From positions 992,001 through 1,056,000 of the forward strand of contig CAWHWB010000003.1 of NCBI GenBank assembly GCA_963832875.1: 64,000 bases of DNA, written 5' to 3'. The stretch is from AP-15 sp963832875 (lineage in GTDB: Bacteria > Pseudomonadota > Alphaproteobacteria > ATCC43930 > CGMCC-115725). Position numbers and translations under genes: made by a program. The notes below the pieces were generated by a model. It ran no database searches and was not told the DNA's origin. It saw only the letters and a list, made by a program, of their open reading frames with translations. This document shows positions 17,760-26,463 of the stretch, piece after piece; the stretch's first letter is position 1; every line of letters starts with the position of its first letter.

Positions 17760-18182
17760 TCAGCCGCTCGCGCTGCCGCCGCCGAGCCGCAAGGTGCGCA
17801 GCACGACCGCGCGCTGGTGGCCGCGGTCCTGCCAGGAAACCGCAACCTCGACATCGAACAGCGACATCGTCTGCGGCGTCACCCCGTCCGACGCCACCCC
17901 TTGCCGCTGCGCCACCGGCTGGACCCGCAGCCGCCAGCGATAGCCGCCGCCGTCATCCCCGCTCGAATCGCCCTCGACCAGGGCGGCGTCGCGGCCGAGC
18001 GCCGCCAGGTGGGACTGGGCCCGCTGCAGCGCCTCCTCGGATCGCGCCGCGGTGTCGACGGCAAACAGCCCACCGCTGCCGGCCTCGAACAACGCGACCA
18101 GCGCCAGTGCGGCGATGACCAGGGCCACCACCACTTCGAGCAAGGTAAAGCCGGCCTCGGCCGGGGTGCGCTCAGCGCACAT
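17760..18182 (-). CDS. gspI: Type II secretion minor pseudopilin GspI
   Basis: The product is 140 residues. A short leader (MCAERTPAEAG) precedes FTLLEVVVALVIAALALVAL, a classic prepilin cleavage site with Glu5. The C-terminal LFDVEVAVSWQDRGHQRAVVLRTLR strand pattern is typical of GspI. ATG 18182 lies inside the 3' end of gspH, an overlap of about 11 bases. It would be cut and methylated by the prepilin peptidase and join the pseudopilus tip. Confidence 0.88.
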   Translation of the reverse strand: MCAERTPAEAGFTLLEVVVALVIAALALVALFEAGSGGLFAVDTAARSEEALQRAQSHLAALGRDAALVEGDSSGDDGGGYRWRLRVQPVAQRQGVASDGVTPQTMSLFDVEVAVSWQDRGHQRAVVLRTLRLGGGSASG

Positions 18183-18672
18183 CGGCGACCGTGACCCGCC
18201 CGGTCAGCCAGTCGACCCCGACCGCGACCCGCTGCGACCCATCGGCCAGCGTAATCCGGCCGCCGGTCGAGCTGCCGTCGGGGTTGAAGCGGATGTCGCC
18301 CGCGGTGGCGCTGACCTTTTCGCCATTGACCGTCAACAAGCCAATCGCCAGCCGGGCGGACAGCGGGTGCGGCGGAGCGTCGCCGACCCGGTAGCGATGG
18401 CCGGCCAGATCCACCGCGAAAGCGATCGGGCGATTATCGGCGATCGCCTGCGAGCGCGCCAAGCGCAGACCCGAGGCCAATTCGGCGGCAGTCCCTTCGA
18501 GCCCGAGCGTGCGGCTCCACGGCGCCTTGTAGCCGGCGATCAGCACCAGCGCTAGACCCATTACGGCGAGCGTCACCAAGAGCTCGATCAAGGTGAAGCC
18601 GCGGCACTGCCCGCGGCTCGGCGGGTCACGGCGCGGCAGCATCGGCGGACCGGCGTCAGTGGGCGAGGTCAT
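18172..18672 (-). CDS. gspH: Type II secretion minor pseudopilin GspH
   Basis: The product is 166 residues. The prepilin motif G|FTLIELLVTLAVMGLALVLI follows a 25-residue leader. The body carries LRLARSQAIADNRPIAFAVDL and IRFNPDGSSTGGRITL, both standard GspH/FimT blocks. It overlaps gspF at its 5' end and gspI at its 3' end, which supports one F-H-I-J transcript. GspH links the pseudopilus shaft (GspG) to the tip. Confidence 0.9.
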   Translation of the reverse strand: MTSPTDAGPPMLPRRDPPSRGQCRGFTLIELLVTLAVMGLALVLIAGYKAPWSRTLGLEGTAAELASGLRLARSQAIADNRPIAFAVDLAGHRYRVGDAPPHPLSARLAIGLLTVNGEKVSATAGDIRFNPDGSSTGGRITLADGSQRVAVGVDWLTGRVTVADVR

Positions 18673-19879
18673 TGAGGCTCAGCATTGCCGTCAGCAGCGC
18701 GCTGATGATGCCGGCCACCGCGAGACCCATCGTGATCGTGATCAGCGGCACCGCCAGCGCCACCAGCCGCTGCATCTTCAGCCGCGCCTCCTCGTCATGG
18801 ATGTCGGCCGCTTTCAGCGACATCGCGGCGAGTTGGGCGGCTTCCTCGCCGAGCTGCAGGAGGTGGATCGTGCGCGCCGGGAACACCCGTGCGGCGGCGA
18901 GCGGCCGGGCTAGACCGGCGCCGCCCTTGGCCTGCAGTGCGGCGGCTTCGACCGCGTCGGCCGCGGCGAGGTTGCCGAGTGCGTCCTTGGCGATGCCGAG
19001 GGCGGCGATCAGCGGCACACCGTTTTCGAGCAGGCTGCCGAGCGTGCGCGTCAGCCGTGCGGCGAGGGTCTCGCGGATCAGGCCACCGGCGACCGGCAGG
19101 CGCAGCAGCAGCCGGTCGAACGGCAGCCGGTAAGCTGGCTGGGCCAGCAGCTGGCGCGCGACCACGCCGCCGACCAGCGTTGCCGCCAACAGCCACGGAG
19201 TGGCGGCGCCGACCGCAGCGCCAAGGGTCATCAGCACGCGGGTCGCGGTCGGCAACTGGGCGCCGGCCTGCTCGAAGATCGGGACAAACTGCGGCAATAC
19301 GTAATCGAGCAGCAGCACGATCGAACCGATCGCCGCGACCACCAGTAGCGCCGGATAGATCAGCGCCGCGCGCAGGCTGGCGCTCAGGCTGCGCTCACGC
19401 TCGAGGAGTGCCGCGAGGCGCTCGAGGGTGGCCGGCAGGGTGCCGCCGGCTTCGCCGGCGCGGACGAGACCGGTATAGAGCTTGGAAAAGCTGCGCGGCT
19501 CGCCGCCGAGCGCCGCCGCCAGCGAGCTGCCCGAACGCACCTTGTCGCGGACCCGGCCGAGGACGGTGCGGGCGCGCAGGCTGCGGGTGTTGTCGACGAC
19601 GAAGCGCAGCGCGCGGTCGAGATCCTGCCCCGCCGCCAGCATGATCGCCAGTTCGCGCGTGGCCTCGCTCAGCGCGTTCTTGTCGAGGCCGCGGGCGCCG
19701 CCGATTTCAAGCTGCAACAGCTCGCCGAGCCCGCGATGCCCCGTTGCCGGATCGGCGCGCAGCACGGTCTGTCCCTGGCGCTGCAGCCGCTCGACGACGG
19801 CGGTGCGATCGGCTGCCTCCATGACGCCGCGGACCACTTCGCCGCCGCCATTGATCGCCGACCAGCGGAACGACGGCAT
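18656..19879 (-). CDS. gspF: Type II secretion inner-membrane platform protein GspF
   Basis: The product is 407 residues, the normal GspF length. The N-terminal FRWSAINGGGEVVRGVMEA segment is followed by two GspF repeats, each with a helical cytoplasmic domain. These include RELAIMLAAGQDLDRAL, GEAGGTLPATLERLA and, in the second repeat, LGSLLENGVPLIAAL and LQLGEEAAQLAAM. Three membrane helices are visible near residues 165, 215 and 375. GspF connects the GspE ATPase to pseudopilus assembly. It is the first recognisable gene of the minus-strand operon. Confidence 0.93.
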   Translation of the reverse strand: MPSFRWSAINGGGEVVRGVMEAADRTAVVERLQRQGQTVLRADPATGHRGLGELLQLEIGGARGLDKNALSEATRELAIMLAAGQDLDRALRFVVDNTRSLRARTVLGRVRDKVRSGSSLAAALGGEPRSFSKLYTGLVRAGEAGGTLPATLERLAALLERERSLSASLRAALIYPALLVVAAIGSIVLLLDYVLPQFVPIFEQAGAQLPTATRVLMTLGAAVGAATPWLLAATLVGGVVARQLLAQPAYRLPFDRLLLRLPVAGGLIRETLAARLTRTLGSLLENGVPLIAALGIAKDALGNLAAADAVEAAALQAKGGAGLARPLAAARVFPARTIHLLQLGEEAAQLAAMSLKAADIHDEEARLKMQRLVALAVPLITITMGLAVAGIISALLTAMLSLNDLAH

Positions 19880-19880
19880 C

Positions 19881-19973
19881 TCAAGGCTCCGGCTGCGGGC
19901 TCATGCGGATTGCCGACGGGACTGCGCGAAGCAGGGGCTTGGCGCTGTCGCCGCGCGCATCGAGCTTAGGCAT
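19881..19973 (-). CDS. Possible 30-residue leader ORF ahead of gspF
   Basis: A 30-codon frame (start MPKLDARGDSAKPLL, end MSPQPEP) begins at ATG 19973. A GGAGGAATGCGAG ribosome site precedes it, and its TGA lies one base before the gspF ATG. No family is recognised. It could be a translated leader that couples to gspF, or chance. Confidence 0.3.
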   Translation of the reverse strand: MPKLDARGDSAKPLLRAVPSAIRMSPQPEP

Positions 19974-20125
19974 CTCGCATTCCTCCGTCAACGCCGCGCC
20001 CGGCGGTGGGCCGGCCAGCGTAGCAGGTCGGGGTGGACGGCCCTTTAACGGCATCGGCTGAGCCGGGCTGTGGTCGTCGCAACGACGGCAAAGGCAGCCT
20101 CGGCAGGAACGACGCGATCCCCAAA

Positions 20126-20151
20126 ACACCAACGCGTCACACCAACGCGTC
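20126..20151. repeat. 13-bp tandem duplication across a stop codon
   Basis: ACACCAACGCGTC occurs twice head to tail (20126-20138 and 20139-20151). The copies straddle the end of the hydantoinase gene. The second copy encodes the last residues and the first lies over and beyond the TGA. Confidence 0.8.
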
Positions 20152-21600
20152 GCCGTGCTGGGCGACATAGGCGAGTTCGGCGACCGGGGCGCCGGCGGGG
20201 CGGGCGGCGGCCGAGAGGGCGCAGGGCAGGAATTGGCCGCTGCCGCGTGGCGCCGCGAGCTTGCCGCCCTCGACGACGATCCGGCCGCGGCTCAGGACCG
20301 TCACCGGCCAGCCGTGCAGATGGCGGCCCTCATAGGGGGTATAGCCGACATTGTCGTGCAGCATGCCCCAGCTGATCGTGGTCTCGCGCTCCGGGTCCCA
20401 GATCGCGATGTCGGCGTCGCTGCCGACCGCGATCGTCCCCTTTTTCGGATAGAGCCCGTAGAGCTTGGCGTGGTTGGTCGCGGTCAGTGCGACAAACTGG
20501 TTGAGGTCGAGCCGGCCTTGGCCCACACCCTCGGAAAACAATAACGGCAGACGCAATTCGATGCCGGGCACGCCGTTGGCGACGTCCTTGAACGTGGTCT
20601 TCTCGCCGTACGGCAATTTGCCCGAGGCGTCGAAGCGATAGGGCGCGTGGTCCGACGACAGCACCTGGAAGGTGCCGTTCTTAAGCCCGGCCCACACCGC
20701 CCGCTGCGCCGCCTCGTCGCGCGGCGGCGGGCTGCAGCAGAATTTGGCGCCCTCGACGCCGGGCCGGGCGATGTCGTCGGCGGTCAGGAACAGATATTGC
20801 GGGCAGGTCTCGCCGTAGATCTTGAGGCCCCTTGTCTGCGCGTTGCGGATCACGTCGATCGCCTCGGCGGCCGAGACGTGGACCAGGAGGATCGGCACGT
20901 CGAGCAGTTGCGACAGGGTCACCGCTCGGTTGGTCGCTTCGCCCTCGGCGAGCCGGGCGTGGCTGACCGCATGCCAGCGCGGCGCCACATGGCCGCGCTC
21001 CAGCAACCGCGACGTCAGCCATTTGATCATGTCGTAATTCTCGGCATGGACCATGACCAGGGCGCCCTCGCGCCGCGCCACCGCCAGGATGTCGAGCATC
21101 TGCCCGTCGTCGAGCTGCAACAGGTCATAGGTCATGTAGACCTTGAACGAGGTGTAGCCGTCGCGGATCAAGGCCGGCAATTCCTGGCCCATCACCTGCT
21201 CGCTCGGATCGGTGATGATCAGGTGAAAGGCGTAGTCGATCACCGCTTTGGGCAATGCCGCGGCGCGATAATCCTCGACCACTTGGCGCAGGCTCTGGCC
21301 GCGATGCTGGGCGGCAAACGGGATCACCGTGGTGGTGCCGCCGAACGCCGCCGCCACTGTAGCGCTGTAGAAATCGTCAGCGCACACGACCCCGGCCGAC
21401 GAGCGCTGCTCGATATGGCAATGGCTGTCGACCCCGCCCGGCAACACCAGCTTGCCGAAAGCGTCGATCTCCCGCTCCCCCGGTCCGAGCTGGCGGCCGA
21501 GCGCCACGATGACGCCGCCCCGGACGCCGACATCGCACAGCGTGGTGTCGGCCGCGGTTGCCACCGTGCCGTTGCGGATCACCAGATCAAAGTCGCTCAT
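20137..21600 (-). CDS. D-hydantoinase / dihydropyrimidinase
   Basis: The product is 487 residues, the usual length. This cyclic amidohydrolase opens hydantoin or dihydropyrimidine rings to N-carbamoyl amino acids. Binuclear metal ligands are visible: His60 and His62 (VDSHCHIEQ), the carbamylatable Lys153 (TSFKVYMTYD), His185 (VMVHAENYD), a later HVSAAEAID and the catalytic Asp in SSDHAPY. The start is ATG 21600, preceded by GGGAGAGG; the open frame further upstream is antisense to the ClC gene. The carbamoylase at 28492 can use its product. D- versus pyrimidine-type specificity cannot be decided by eye. Confidence 0.9.
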   Translation of the reverse strand: MSDFDLVIRNGTVATAADTTLCDVGVRGGVIVALGRQLGPGEREIDAFGKLVLPGGVDSHCHIEQRSSAGVVCADDFYSATVAAAFGGTTTVIPFAAQHRGQSLRQVVEDYRAAALPKAVIDYAFHLIITDPSEQVMGQELPALIRDGYTSFKVYMTYDLLQLDDGQMLDILAVARREGALVMVHAENYDMIKWLTSRLLERGHVAPRWHAVSHARLAEGEATNRAVTLSQLLDVPILLVHVSAAEAIDVIRNAQTRGLKIYGETCPQYLFLTADDIARPGVEGAKFCCSPPPRDEAAQRAVWAGLKNGTFQVLSSDHAPYRFDASGKLPYGEKTTFKDVANGVPGIELRLPLLFSEGVGQGRLDLNQFVALTATNHAKLYGLYPKKGTIAVGSDADIAIWDPERETTISWGMLHDNVGYTPYEGRHLHGWPVTVLSRGRIVVEGGKLAAPRGSGQFLPCALSAAARPAGAPVAELAYVAQHGDALV

Positions 21601-21686
21601 CGGGGCCTCTCCCATGCGGTTGCTGCCGGTCGCCGCTCTGTTGTGCCAGAAAGCACGGTGCGGGCCCAATCGGATTTGGGCCGCGA

Positions 21687-23036
21687 TCATCGCGCCGAAG
21701 GGGTGCGGACGAGGCGCTGGCGCAGCTGGTCGTAGATCGGCGCGATGCGCAGCCGGTTGGCAATCACCATCGCGGCAAAGCACGCGGCCAGCATCGGCAA
21801 CAGCGTGGTAAAGGCGGCGGTCATCTCGGTCGCGAGCACGATCCCGGTCACCGGGGCCTGGACGACGCCGGCGAAAAAGGCCGCCATGCCAACGACGGCA
21901 AAGGCCTCGGGCTCGATGCCGAGATGGGGAAAGGCCAGCCGGCACAGCACGCCGCAGACGAGGCCGAGCTGGGCGCCAAGCACCAGCATCGGGGCGAACA
22001 GCCCGCCCGGCGTGCGCGCCGCGTAGCACACCGCACCAAGGCCGAAACGCAGCGCGAAGGCCAGCGGGATCATGCCTAGGGCGGTTCCGCCGGAGAACAC
22101 CCGCTGGGTGATGGCGTCGCCGCCGCCGACCAGCCCTGGCGCGAACCAGGCGACCATCCCGACCGACGCGCCGATCAGGCCCGCCTGCAATTCGACCGGC
22201 CAGCGATGCAGCCGCTCGGCCAGCGCAACGGCGCCGATGACCGCCCGGCTGTAGAGTGATGCGGCGAGGCCGGCGACGGCACCCAGCGCTATATAGAGCG
22301 GCCAGCTCGCGGCGGCGGCGAACGGCAGCGGCCCGGTCCCCATCACCGCTTGCGCCGAGATCGCGACCTGAAAATCGGGGGCGTCGCCGAGGAACAGGCG
22401 CGAGATCAGGATCGCCGCCGACGAGGCGCCGAGGGCGGCGAGCGCGATCCGGGGCTCGAACCGCCGCACCAATTCCTCCATCGCGAACACCGAGCCGGCG
22501 ATCGGCGCATTGAAGGCGACGGCCAGACCCGCACCCGCACCGGCGGCGAGCAGAATGCGCAGATCGGGCCACGAGCGGCGGAACATCTTGCCGACGTGCT
22601 CGGCGACAACCGCTCCCATCTGCACGCTCGGGCCTTCGCGGCCGAGCGCCATGCCGGCGCCGATCGCGAGCAGCCCGCCGGCGAACTTGACCAGGATCAG
22701 CCGCGGCGGGGCCGGCGGCAGCTCACCAGCGAGCGCCGCCTCGACCTGCGGGATGCCGCTGCCCGAGGCATATGGCGACCACCGGCGCACCAGCCAGGCG
22801 GCGGCGGCGACCGCGGCGGCGCAGCCGGCGACGACCAACACGAAGCCGGCGAGGTGGCCGCCATGGGCACGGGCGATCAGCACCCCGCGCCAATGGTCGG
22901 CCCGATCCAACGCCAGCCGAAACATCGCGACGATCAGTCCCACGCCAGCCCCAGCGAGCGGCGCCAGCGTGGCGAGAACCAAGAGGCTGCCATGTCCCTC
23001 GGCCGCCGCGCCGCGATCGGCACGCTGTCGGTTCAT
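21687..23036 (-). CDS. ClC-family chloride channel/antiporter
   Basis: The product is 449 residues with about ten or more hydrophobic helices. All three selectivity motifs are present: GSGIP (92-96), GREGP (132-136, with the gating Glu134) and a late GGLFAP loop. EE at 187-188 matches the internal proton glutamate of bacterial Cl-/H+ exchangers, so antiport rather than channel activity is likely. There is no C-terminal CBS pair. It sits in the inner membrane and may help acid tolerance or charge balance. It diverges from the gamma-glutamyltransferase gene with about 150 bases between starts. Confidence 0.9.
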   Translation of the reverse strand: MNRQRADRGAAAEGHGSLLVLATLAPLAGAGVGLIVAMFRLALDRADHWRGVLIARAHGGHLAGFVLVVAGCAAAVAAAAWLVRRWSPYASGSGIPQVEAALAGELPPAPPRLILVKFAGGLLAIGAGMALGREGPSVQMGAVVAEHVGKMFRRSWPDLRILLAAGAGAGLAVAFNAPIAGSVFAMEELVRRFEPRIALAALGASSAAILISRLFLGDAPDFQVAISAQAVMGTGPLPFAAAASWPLYIALGAVAGLAASLYSRAVIGAVALAERLHRWPVELQAGLIGASVGMVAWFAPGLVGGGDAITQRVFSGGTALGMIPLAFALRFGLGAVCYAARTPGGLFAPMLVLGAQLGLVCGVLCRLAFPHLGIEPEAFAVVGMAAFFAGVVQAPVTGIVLATEMTAAFTTLLPMLAACFAAMVIANRLRIAPIYDQLRQRLVRTPSAR

Positions 23037-23187
23037 CCAAGCGCCGGTGCGATGGCGCAGGCCGGATCGCGGCAGCGCGAAAGAAGGCCCGTTTCGTATT
23101 CCCCCATTTCGGCGACAACGCCCCTTCTATCGGCGGCCGGCCCGGCGCTACTGTGGCGCAGGCCAAATCTCGCGCAAGGGGCTTGCC

Positions 23188-24918
23188 ATGACCGCACCAT
23201 CGGCGCACCGCCCGACCATCGCCGTGACCCGCCACGCGATCTCGGCCGGGCATTATCTCGCCGCTACCGCCGGGTTCGCGATCCTCGAAGCGGGCGGCAA
23301 CGCGATCGACGCTGGATGCGCGGCCGGGTTGGCGCTAGGCGTCTTGCAGAGCGATCTGGTCGATGTCGCCGGCGTCGCTCCGATCATGATTTATGACGCG
23401 GAGAGCCGCGAGGTCGTGACCATCGCCGGGCTCGGCCCCTGGCCAAAGGCGCTCGACCCCGAATTGTTCATGCGCGAGCACGATGGCAAGATCCCCAAGG
23501 GTGTCTTGCGCACCGTGGTCCCGGCCGCACCCGACGCCTGGATCACCGCACTCCGGCGCTGGGGCACGATGAGCTTTGGCGAGGTCGCGGCGGCGGCGAT
23601 CCGGCTCGCCCGTGACGGCTTTCCGATGTACCCGTTGATGGCCGAGAGCCTGAAGCGGCACGAGCCCGACCACCGCCCCTGGCCGTCCTCGGCGGCGATC
23701 TTTCTGCCCGGTGGCCGAGTCCCTGAAGCCGGCGAATTGTTCCGTCAGACCGATCTCGCCGGCTCGCTGCAATATATGGCGGACGAGGAGCGGAGCGCCG
23801 CCGCCCACCATGGTGCTTCCGGGCGTGGCCGCGAGGCCGGGTTAGAGGCCGCGCGCGATGCCTTTTACCGCGGCGACATCGCCAATAAGATCGTGGCCTT
23901 TATGAAACAGGAGGGTGGGTTGCTGTCGGCCGAGGATCTGGCCGAATACCGTTCGCCGGTGACCCGGCCGGAGCGGCGCCATTTTGGCGACCTCGAAGTC
24001 TTCACCTGTGGTGCCTGGTGCCAGGGGCCGGTGCTGCTGCAGACTTTGGCGCTGCTTGAAGGGACGAATCTCGCCGGCCTCGGCCACAACAGCGCCGACT
24101 ATGTGCATCTCCTGACCGAGGCGCTGAAGCTCGCCTTCGCTGACCGCGAGGCCTATTACGGCGATCCGGCGCTGGTCGAGGTGCCGCTCGCCACGCTGAT
24201 CTCGCAGGAATATGCGGCCGAGCGCCGCAAATTGATCCGCCCCGACCATGCTTGGCCCGAGATGCCTCCGGCCGGCGAAATCGGCCGCAGCACCGGGCGG
24301 TTCGCGCCGGCCGCGGGCGACCCGAACCCCGAACCCGATACTTCCTACGTCTGCGTCGCCGACCGCCACGGCAATTTGTTCTCAGCGACCCCGAGCGACG
24401 GCTCCTACGGCTCGCCGGTGGTGCCCGGGACCGGGCTCATTCCGTCGAACCGCGGCTCGCAGTCCCGCCCCGATCCGCGCCATCCGGCCGGCGTCGCCCC
24501 CGGCAAGCGGCCGCGGCTGACCCCCAACCCGGCATTGGCGATCAAGGGCGGCGACCGGTTTCTGCCGTTCGGCACGCCGGGCGGCGACGTGCAGACCCAG
24601 GCGATGCTGCAGGTATTGCTGAACCGGTTCATCTTCGGCCAGGATTTGCAAGGGGCGATCGAGAGCCCGCGCTTTGCCAGCTACAGCTATCCCTCGTCCT
24701 TCGCGCCGTTCGACTATTACCCGGGAAGGCTCGCGGTCGAAGCGCGCATCCCCGAGAGGGTGATCGCCGAACTCTCCCGTCGCGGCCACGAAATCCAGCG
24801 CTGGCCCGACTGGATCTGGACCGCGGGTGCGGTCTGCGCCATCGATGTCGACCGCAAACGCGGCGTCATGGAGGCCGGCGCCGACCCGCGCCGCGCCGCC
24901 TACGCGCTCGGGTGGTAG
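23188..24918 (+). CDS. Gamma-glutamyltransferase family protein
   Basis: The product is 576 residues in one chain, of the Ntn-hydrolase type that self-cleaves into two subunits. The N-terminal AILEAGGNAIDAGCAAGLALGV block and ALKLAFADREAYYGDP are family signatures. The likely nucleophile is Thr385 in PDTSYVCVADRHGNLF, where the small subunit would begin. LTPNPALAIKGG and FGTPGGDVQTQAMLQ follow. There is no signal peptide, so it is cytoplasmic, like many glutathione-hydrolase paralogues that act as amidases or acylases. The start is ATG 23188; the frame upstream is antisense to the ClC gene. A GST gene follows 26 bases later. Confidence 0.88.
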   Translation: MTAPSAHRPTIAVTRHAISAGHYLAATAGFAILEAGGNAIDAGCAAGLALGVLQSDLVDVAGVAPIMIYDAESREVVTIAGLGPWPKALDPELFMREHDGKIPKGVLRTVVPAAPDAWITALRRWGTMSFGEVAAAAIRLARDGFPMYPLMAESLKRHEPDHRPWPSSAAIFLPGGRVPEAGELFRQTDLAGSLQYMADEERSAAAHHGASGRGREAGLEAARDAFYRGDIANKIVAFMKQEGGLLSAEDLAEYRSPVTRPERRHFGDLEVFTCGAWCQGPVLLQTLALLEGTNLAGLGHNSADYVHLLTEALKLAFADREAYYGDPALVEVPLATLISQEYAAERRKLIRPDHAWPEMPPAGEIGRSTGRFAPAAGDPNPEPDTSYVCVADRHGNLFSATPSDGSYGSPVVPGTGLIPSNRGSQSRPDPRHPAGVAPGKRPRLTPNPALAIKGGDRFLPFGTPGGDVQTQAMLQVLLNRFIFGQDLQGAIESPRFASYSYPSSFAPFDYYPGRLAVEARIPERVIAELSRRGHEIQRWPDWIWTAGAVCAIDVDRKRGVMEAGADPRRAAYALGW

Positions 24919-24944
24919 GCCGGGCCGGCAATAGCGGGGCGGCG

Positions 24945-25568
24945 ATGATCGATCTCTACACCTGGGCGACGCCCAACGGGCACAAGGCGTCGATCATGCT
25001 CGAGGAAACCGGCCTCGAATACGCCGTCCACCCAGTCGACATCGCCAATGACGAGCAGTTCGCCCCCGACTACGAGGCAATCAACCCCAACGGCAAGATC
25101 CCGGCGATCGTCGATCGGGAGGGGCCCGGCGGCGGCCCGTTCACAGTGTTCGAGTTGGGCGCCATTCTGATCTACCTCGCCGAAAAAACCGGCAGCTTGC
25201 TGCCGGCGCCGTCGCGCGAGCGTTCGCAGACGCTGCAGTGGCTGATGTTCCAGGTTGGCGGGCTCGGGCCGATGCTGGGCCAAGCGCAGCATTTTCGCCG
25301 GTTTGCGCCGCAGCCTCTGCGCTACGCGATCGAGCGCTACTCGAAGGAGGCGGCCCGGCTCTACCGGGTGCTCGACAAGCGCCTCGGGGTCAGCGAATTT
25401 CTGGTCGCAAGCGGCTATTCGATCGCCGACATCGCATGTTTTCCGTGGGTCGCGCGCCACGAATGGCAGGGCGTCGCGCTCGCCGATCACCCCAATGTGC
25501 AGCGCTGGTTCACGGCAATCGGCCAGCGTCCGGCCGTGCAGCGCGGCATGCAGGTGCCGCGGCTCTAG
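24945..25568 (+). CDS. Glutathione S-transferase, YfcG/Ure2p-like
   Basis: The product is 207 residues. The start IDLYTWATPNGHKASIMLEE has the TPN(G/A)xK pattern of YfcG-like disulfide-bond reductases. INPNGKIPAIVD holds the cis-proline, FELGAILIYLAEK follows, and YSIADIACFPW is the capping box. Known relatives reduce disulfides with two bound glutathiones. The start is ATG 24945. It lies just after the gamma-glutamyltransferase gene, so both may act on glutathione conjugates. Its 3' end overlaps the prepilin peptidase gene on the other strand by four bases. Confidence 0.88.
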   Translation: MIDLYTWATPNGHKASIMLEETGLEYAVHPVDIANDEQFAPDYEAINPNGKIPAIVDREGPGGGPFTVFELGAILIYLAEKTGSLLPAPSRERSQTLQWLMFQVGGLGPMLGQAQHFRRFAPQPLRYAIERYSKEAARLYRVLDKRLGVSEFLVASGYSIADIACFPWVARHEWQGVALADHPNVQRWFTAIGQRPAVQRGMQVPRL

Positions 25569-26344
25569 CCGAGCACCGCCGGCAGCATCCAGACCATCCA
25601 GGTGGCGAGCGCCAGAAACGGGCCGAACGGCAGTGCCGATTGGGGTCCCAGTCGGAACCCGGCGAGGCGCAGGCAGGCGGCGGCGAGGAGCCCGGCGAGT
25701 GCGGCGATCAGGATCACCTGCGGCAAGAGGCTGAGGCCGACCCACGCCCCCGAGCCTGCCAGCAGTTTGGCGTCGCCGTGTCCTAGGCCCTCACGGCCGC
25801 GCAATGCGCGATAGAGGATGGCAATCGCCCGCAATGCCAGATAACCGACGGCGGCGCCGAGCGTGCGGCCGAATAGTCCGCTGGGATCGAAAGCCATAGC
25901 GGCGGCGAGCCCGGCGACGATCAGCGGCAGTGTCAATGCGTCGGGCAACAGCCAGCGGCGGACATCGATCCAGCCGAGCGCCAGGAGCCACCAGCCGAGC
26001 AGGCAGTCGAGCCAGACCGCGCCGCCGCTGTCGAAAGTCGCCGCGACGATGGCCACCGCCACGGCGGCGAGCTCGATCGCCGGATAAAAGCTGCCGAGCG
26101 GATAGCGGCAAAAGCGGCAACGGCCGCGGGTCGCGAGCCAGCTGACCAGCGGCACCAGGTCGCGCGGCATCAACGCCGCACCGCAACCCTCGCAGCGCGA
26201 TCGCGCCCAGACCACCGGCCGGCCTTCGGGCAGCCGGCGGACCAGGACGCCGAGAAAGCTGCCGATAAACGGCGCAGCCAGCACCGCACTCCATCCCGCC
26301 GCGCCGGGAATGGCCATCCGTTCGACCAGTTCCGCCCCGAACAT
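25565..26344 (-). CDS. gspO: Prepilin peptidase GspO/PilD
   Basis: The product is 259 residues with about seven membrane helices. This aspartic protease and N-methylase processes GspG, H, I, J and K. The zinc-binding cysteines C51, C54, C76 and C79 (CEGC and CRFC) are intact. The catalytic aspartates are D127 in GWIDVRRWLLPD and D191 in GLGHGDAKLL. Near the start, FIGSFLGVLVRRLP replaces the usual GSFLNVVIxRLP. It diverges from gspE with about 120 bases between starts, so these two T2SS genes share a control region away from the main gsp block. Confidence 0.92.
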   Translation of the reverse strand: MFGAELVERMAIPGAAGWSAVLAAPFIGSFLGVLVRRLPEGRPVVWARSRCEGCGAALMPRDLVPLVSWLATRGRCRFCRYPLGSFYPAIELAAVAVAIVAATFDSGGAVWLDCLLGWWLLALGWIDVRRWLLPDALTLPLIVAGLAAAMAFDPSGLFGRTLGAAVGYLALRAIAILYRALRGREGLGHGDAKLLAGSGAWVGLSLLPQVILIAALAGLLAAACLRLAGFRLGPQSALPFGPFLALATWMVWMLPAVLG

Positions 26345-26463
26345 GCCCTCCCGCTCCCGGCGTCAATCGATTATTATGCTGGTTCGGCAGTTATAGGATT
26401 CGGCCGTCATCAGGGGTTCGGCGACCCTCTCAGCGCTGGCGCCGGCGAGGACAAGATCGCGTC

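Noticed and set aside
20137..22572. An 811-codon minus-strand frame
   Set aside because: Only the part from ATG 21600 is hydantoinase. The rest is Arg/Pro-rich and antisense to the ClC gene on the same strand in another phase.
22510..23187. Plus-strand extension of the gamma-glutamyltransferase frame
   Set aside because: It is antisense to the ClC gene with no motifs; the family start fits ATG 23188.
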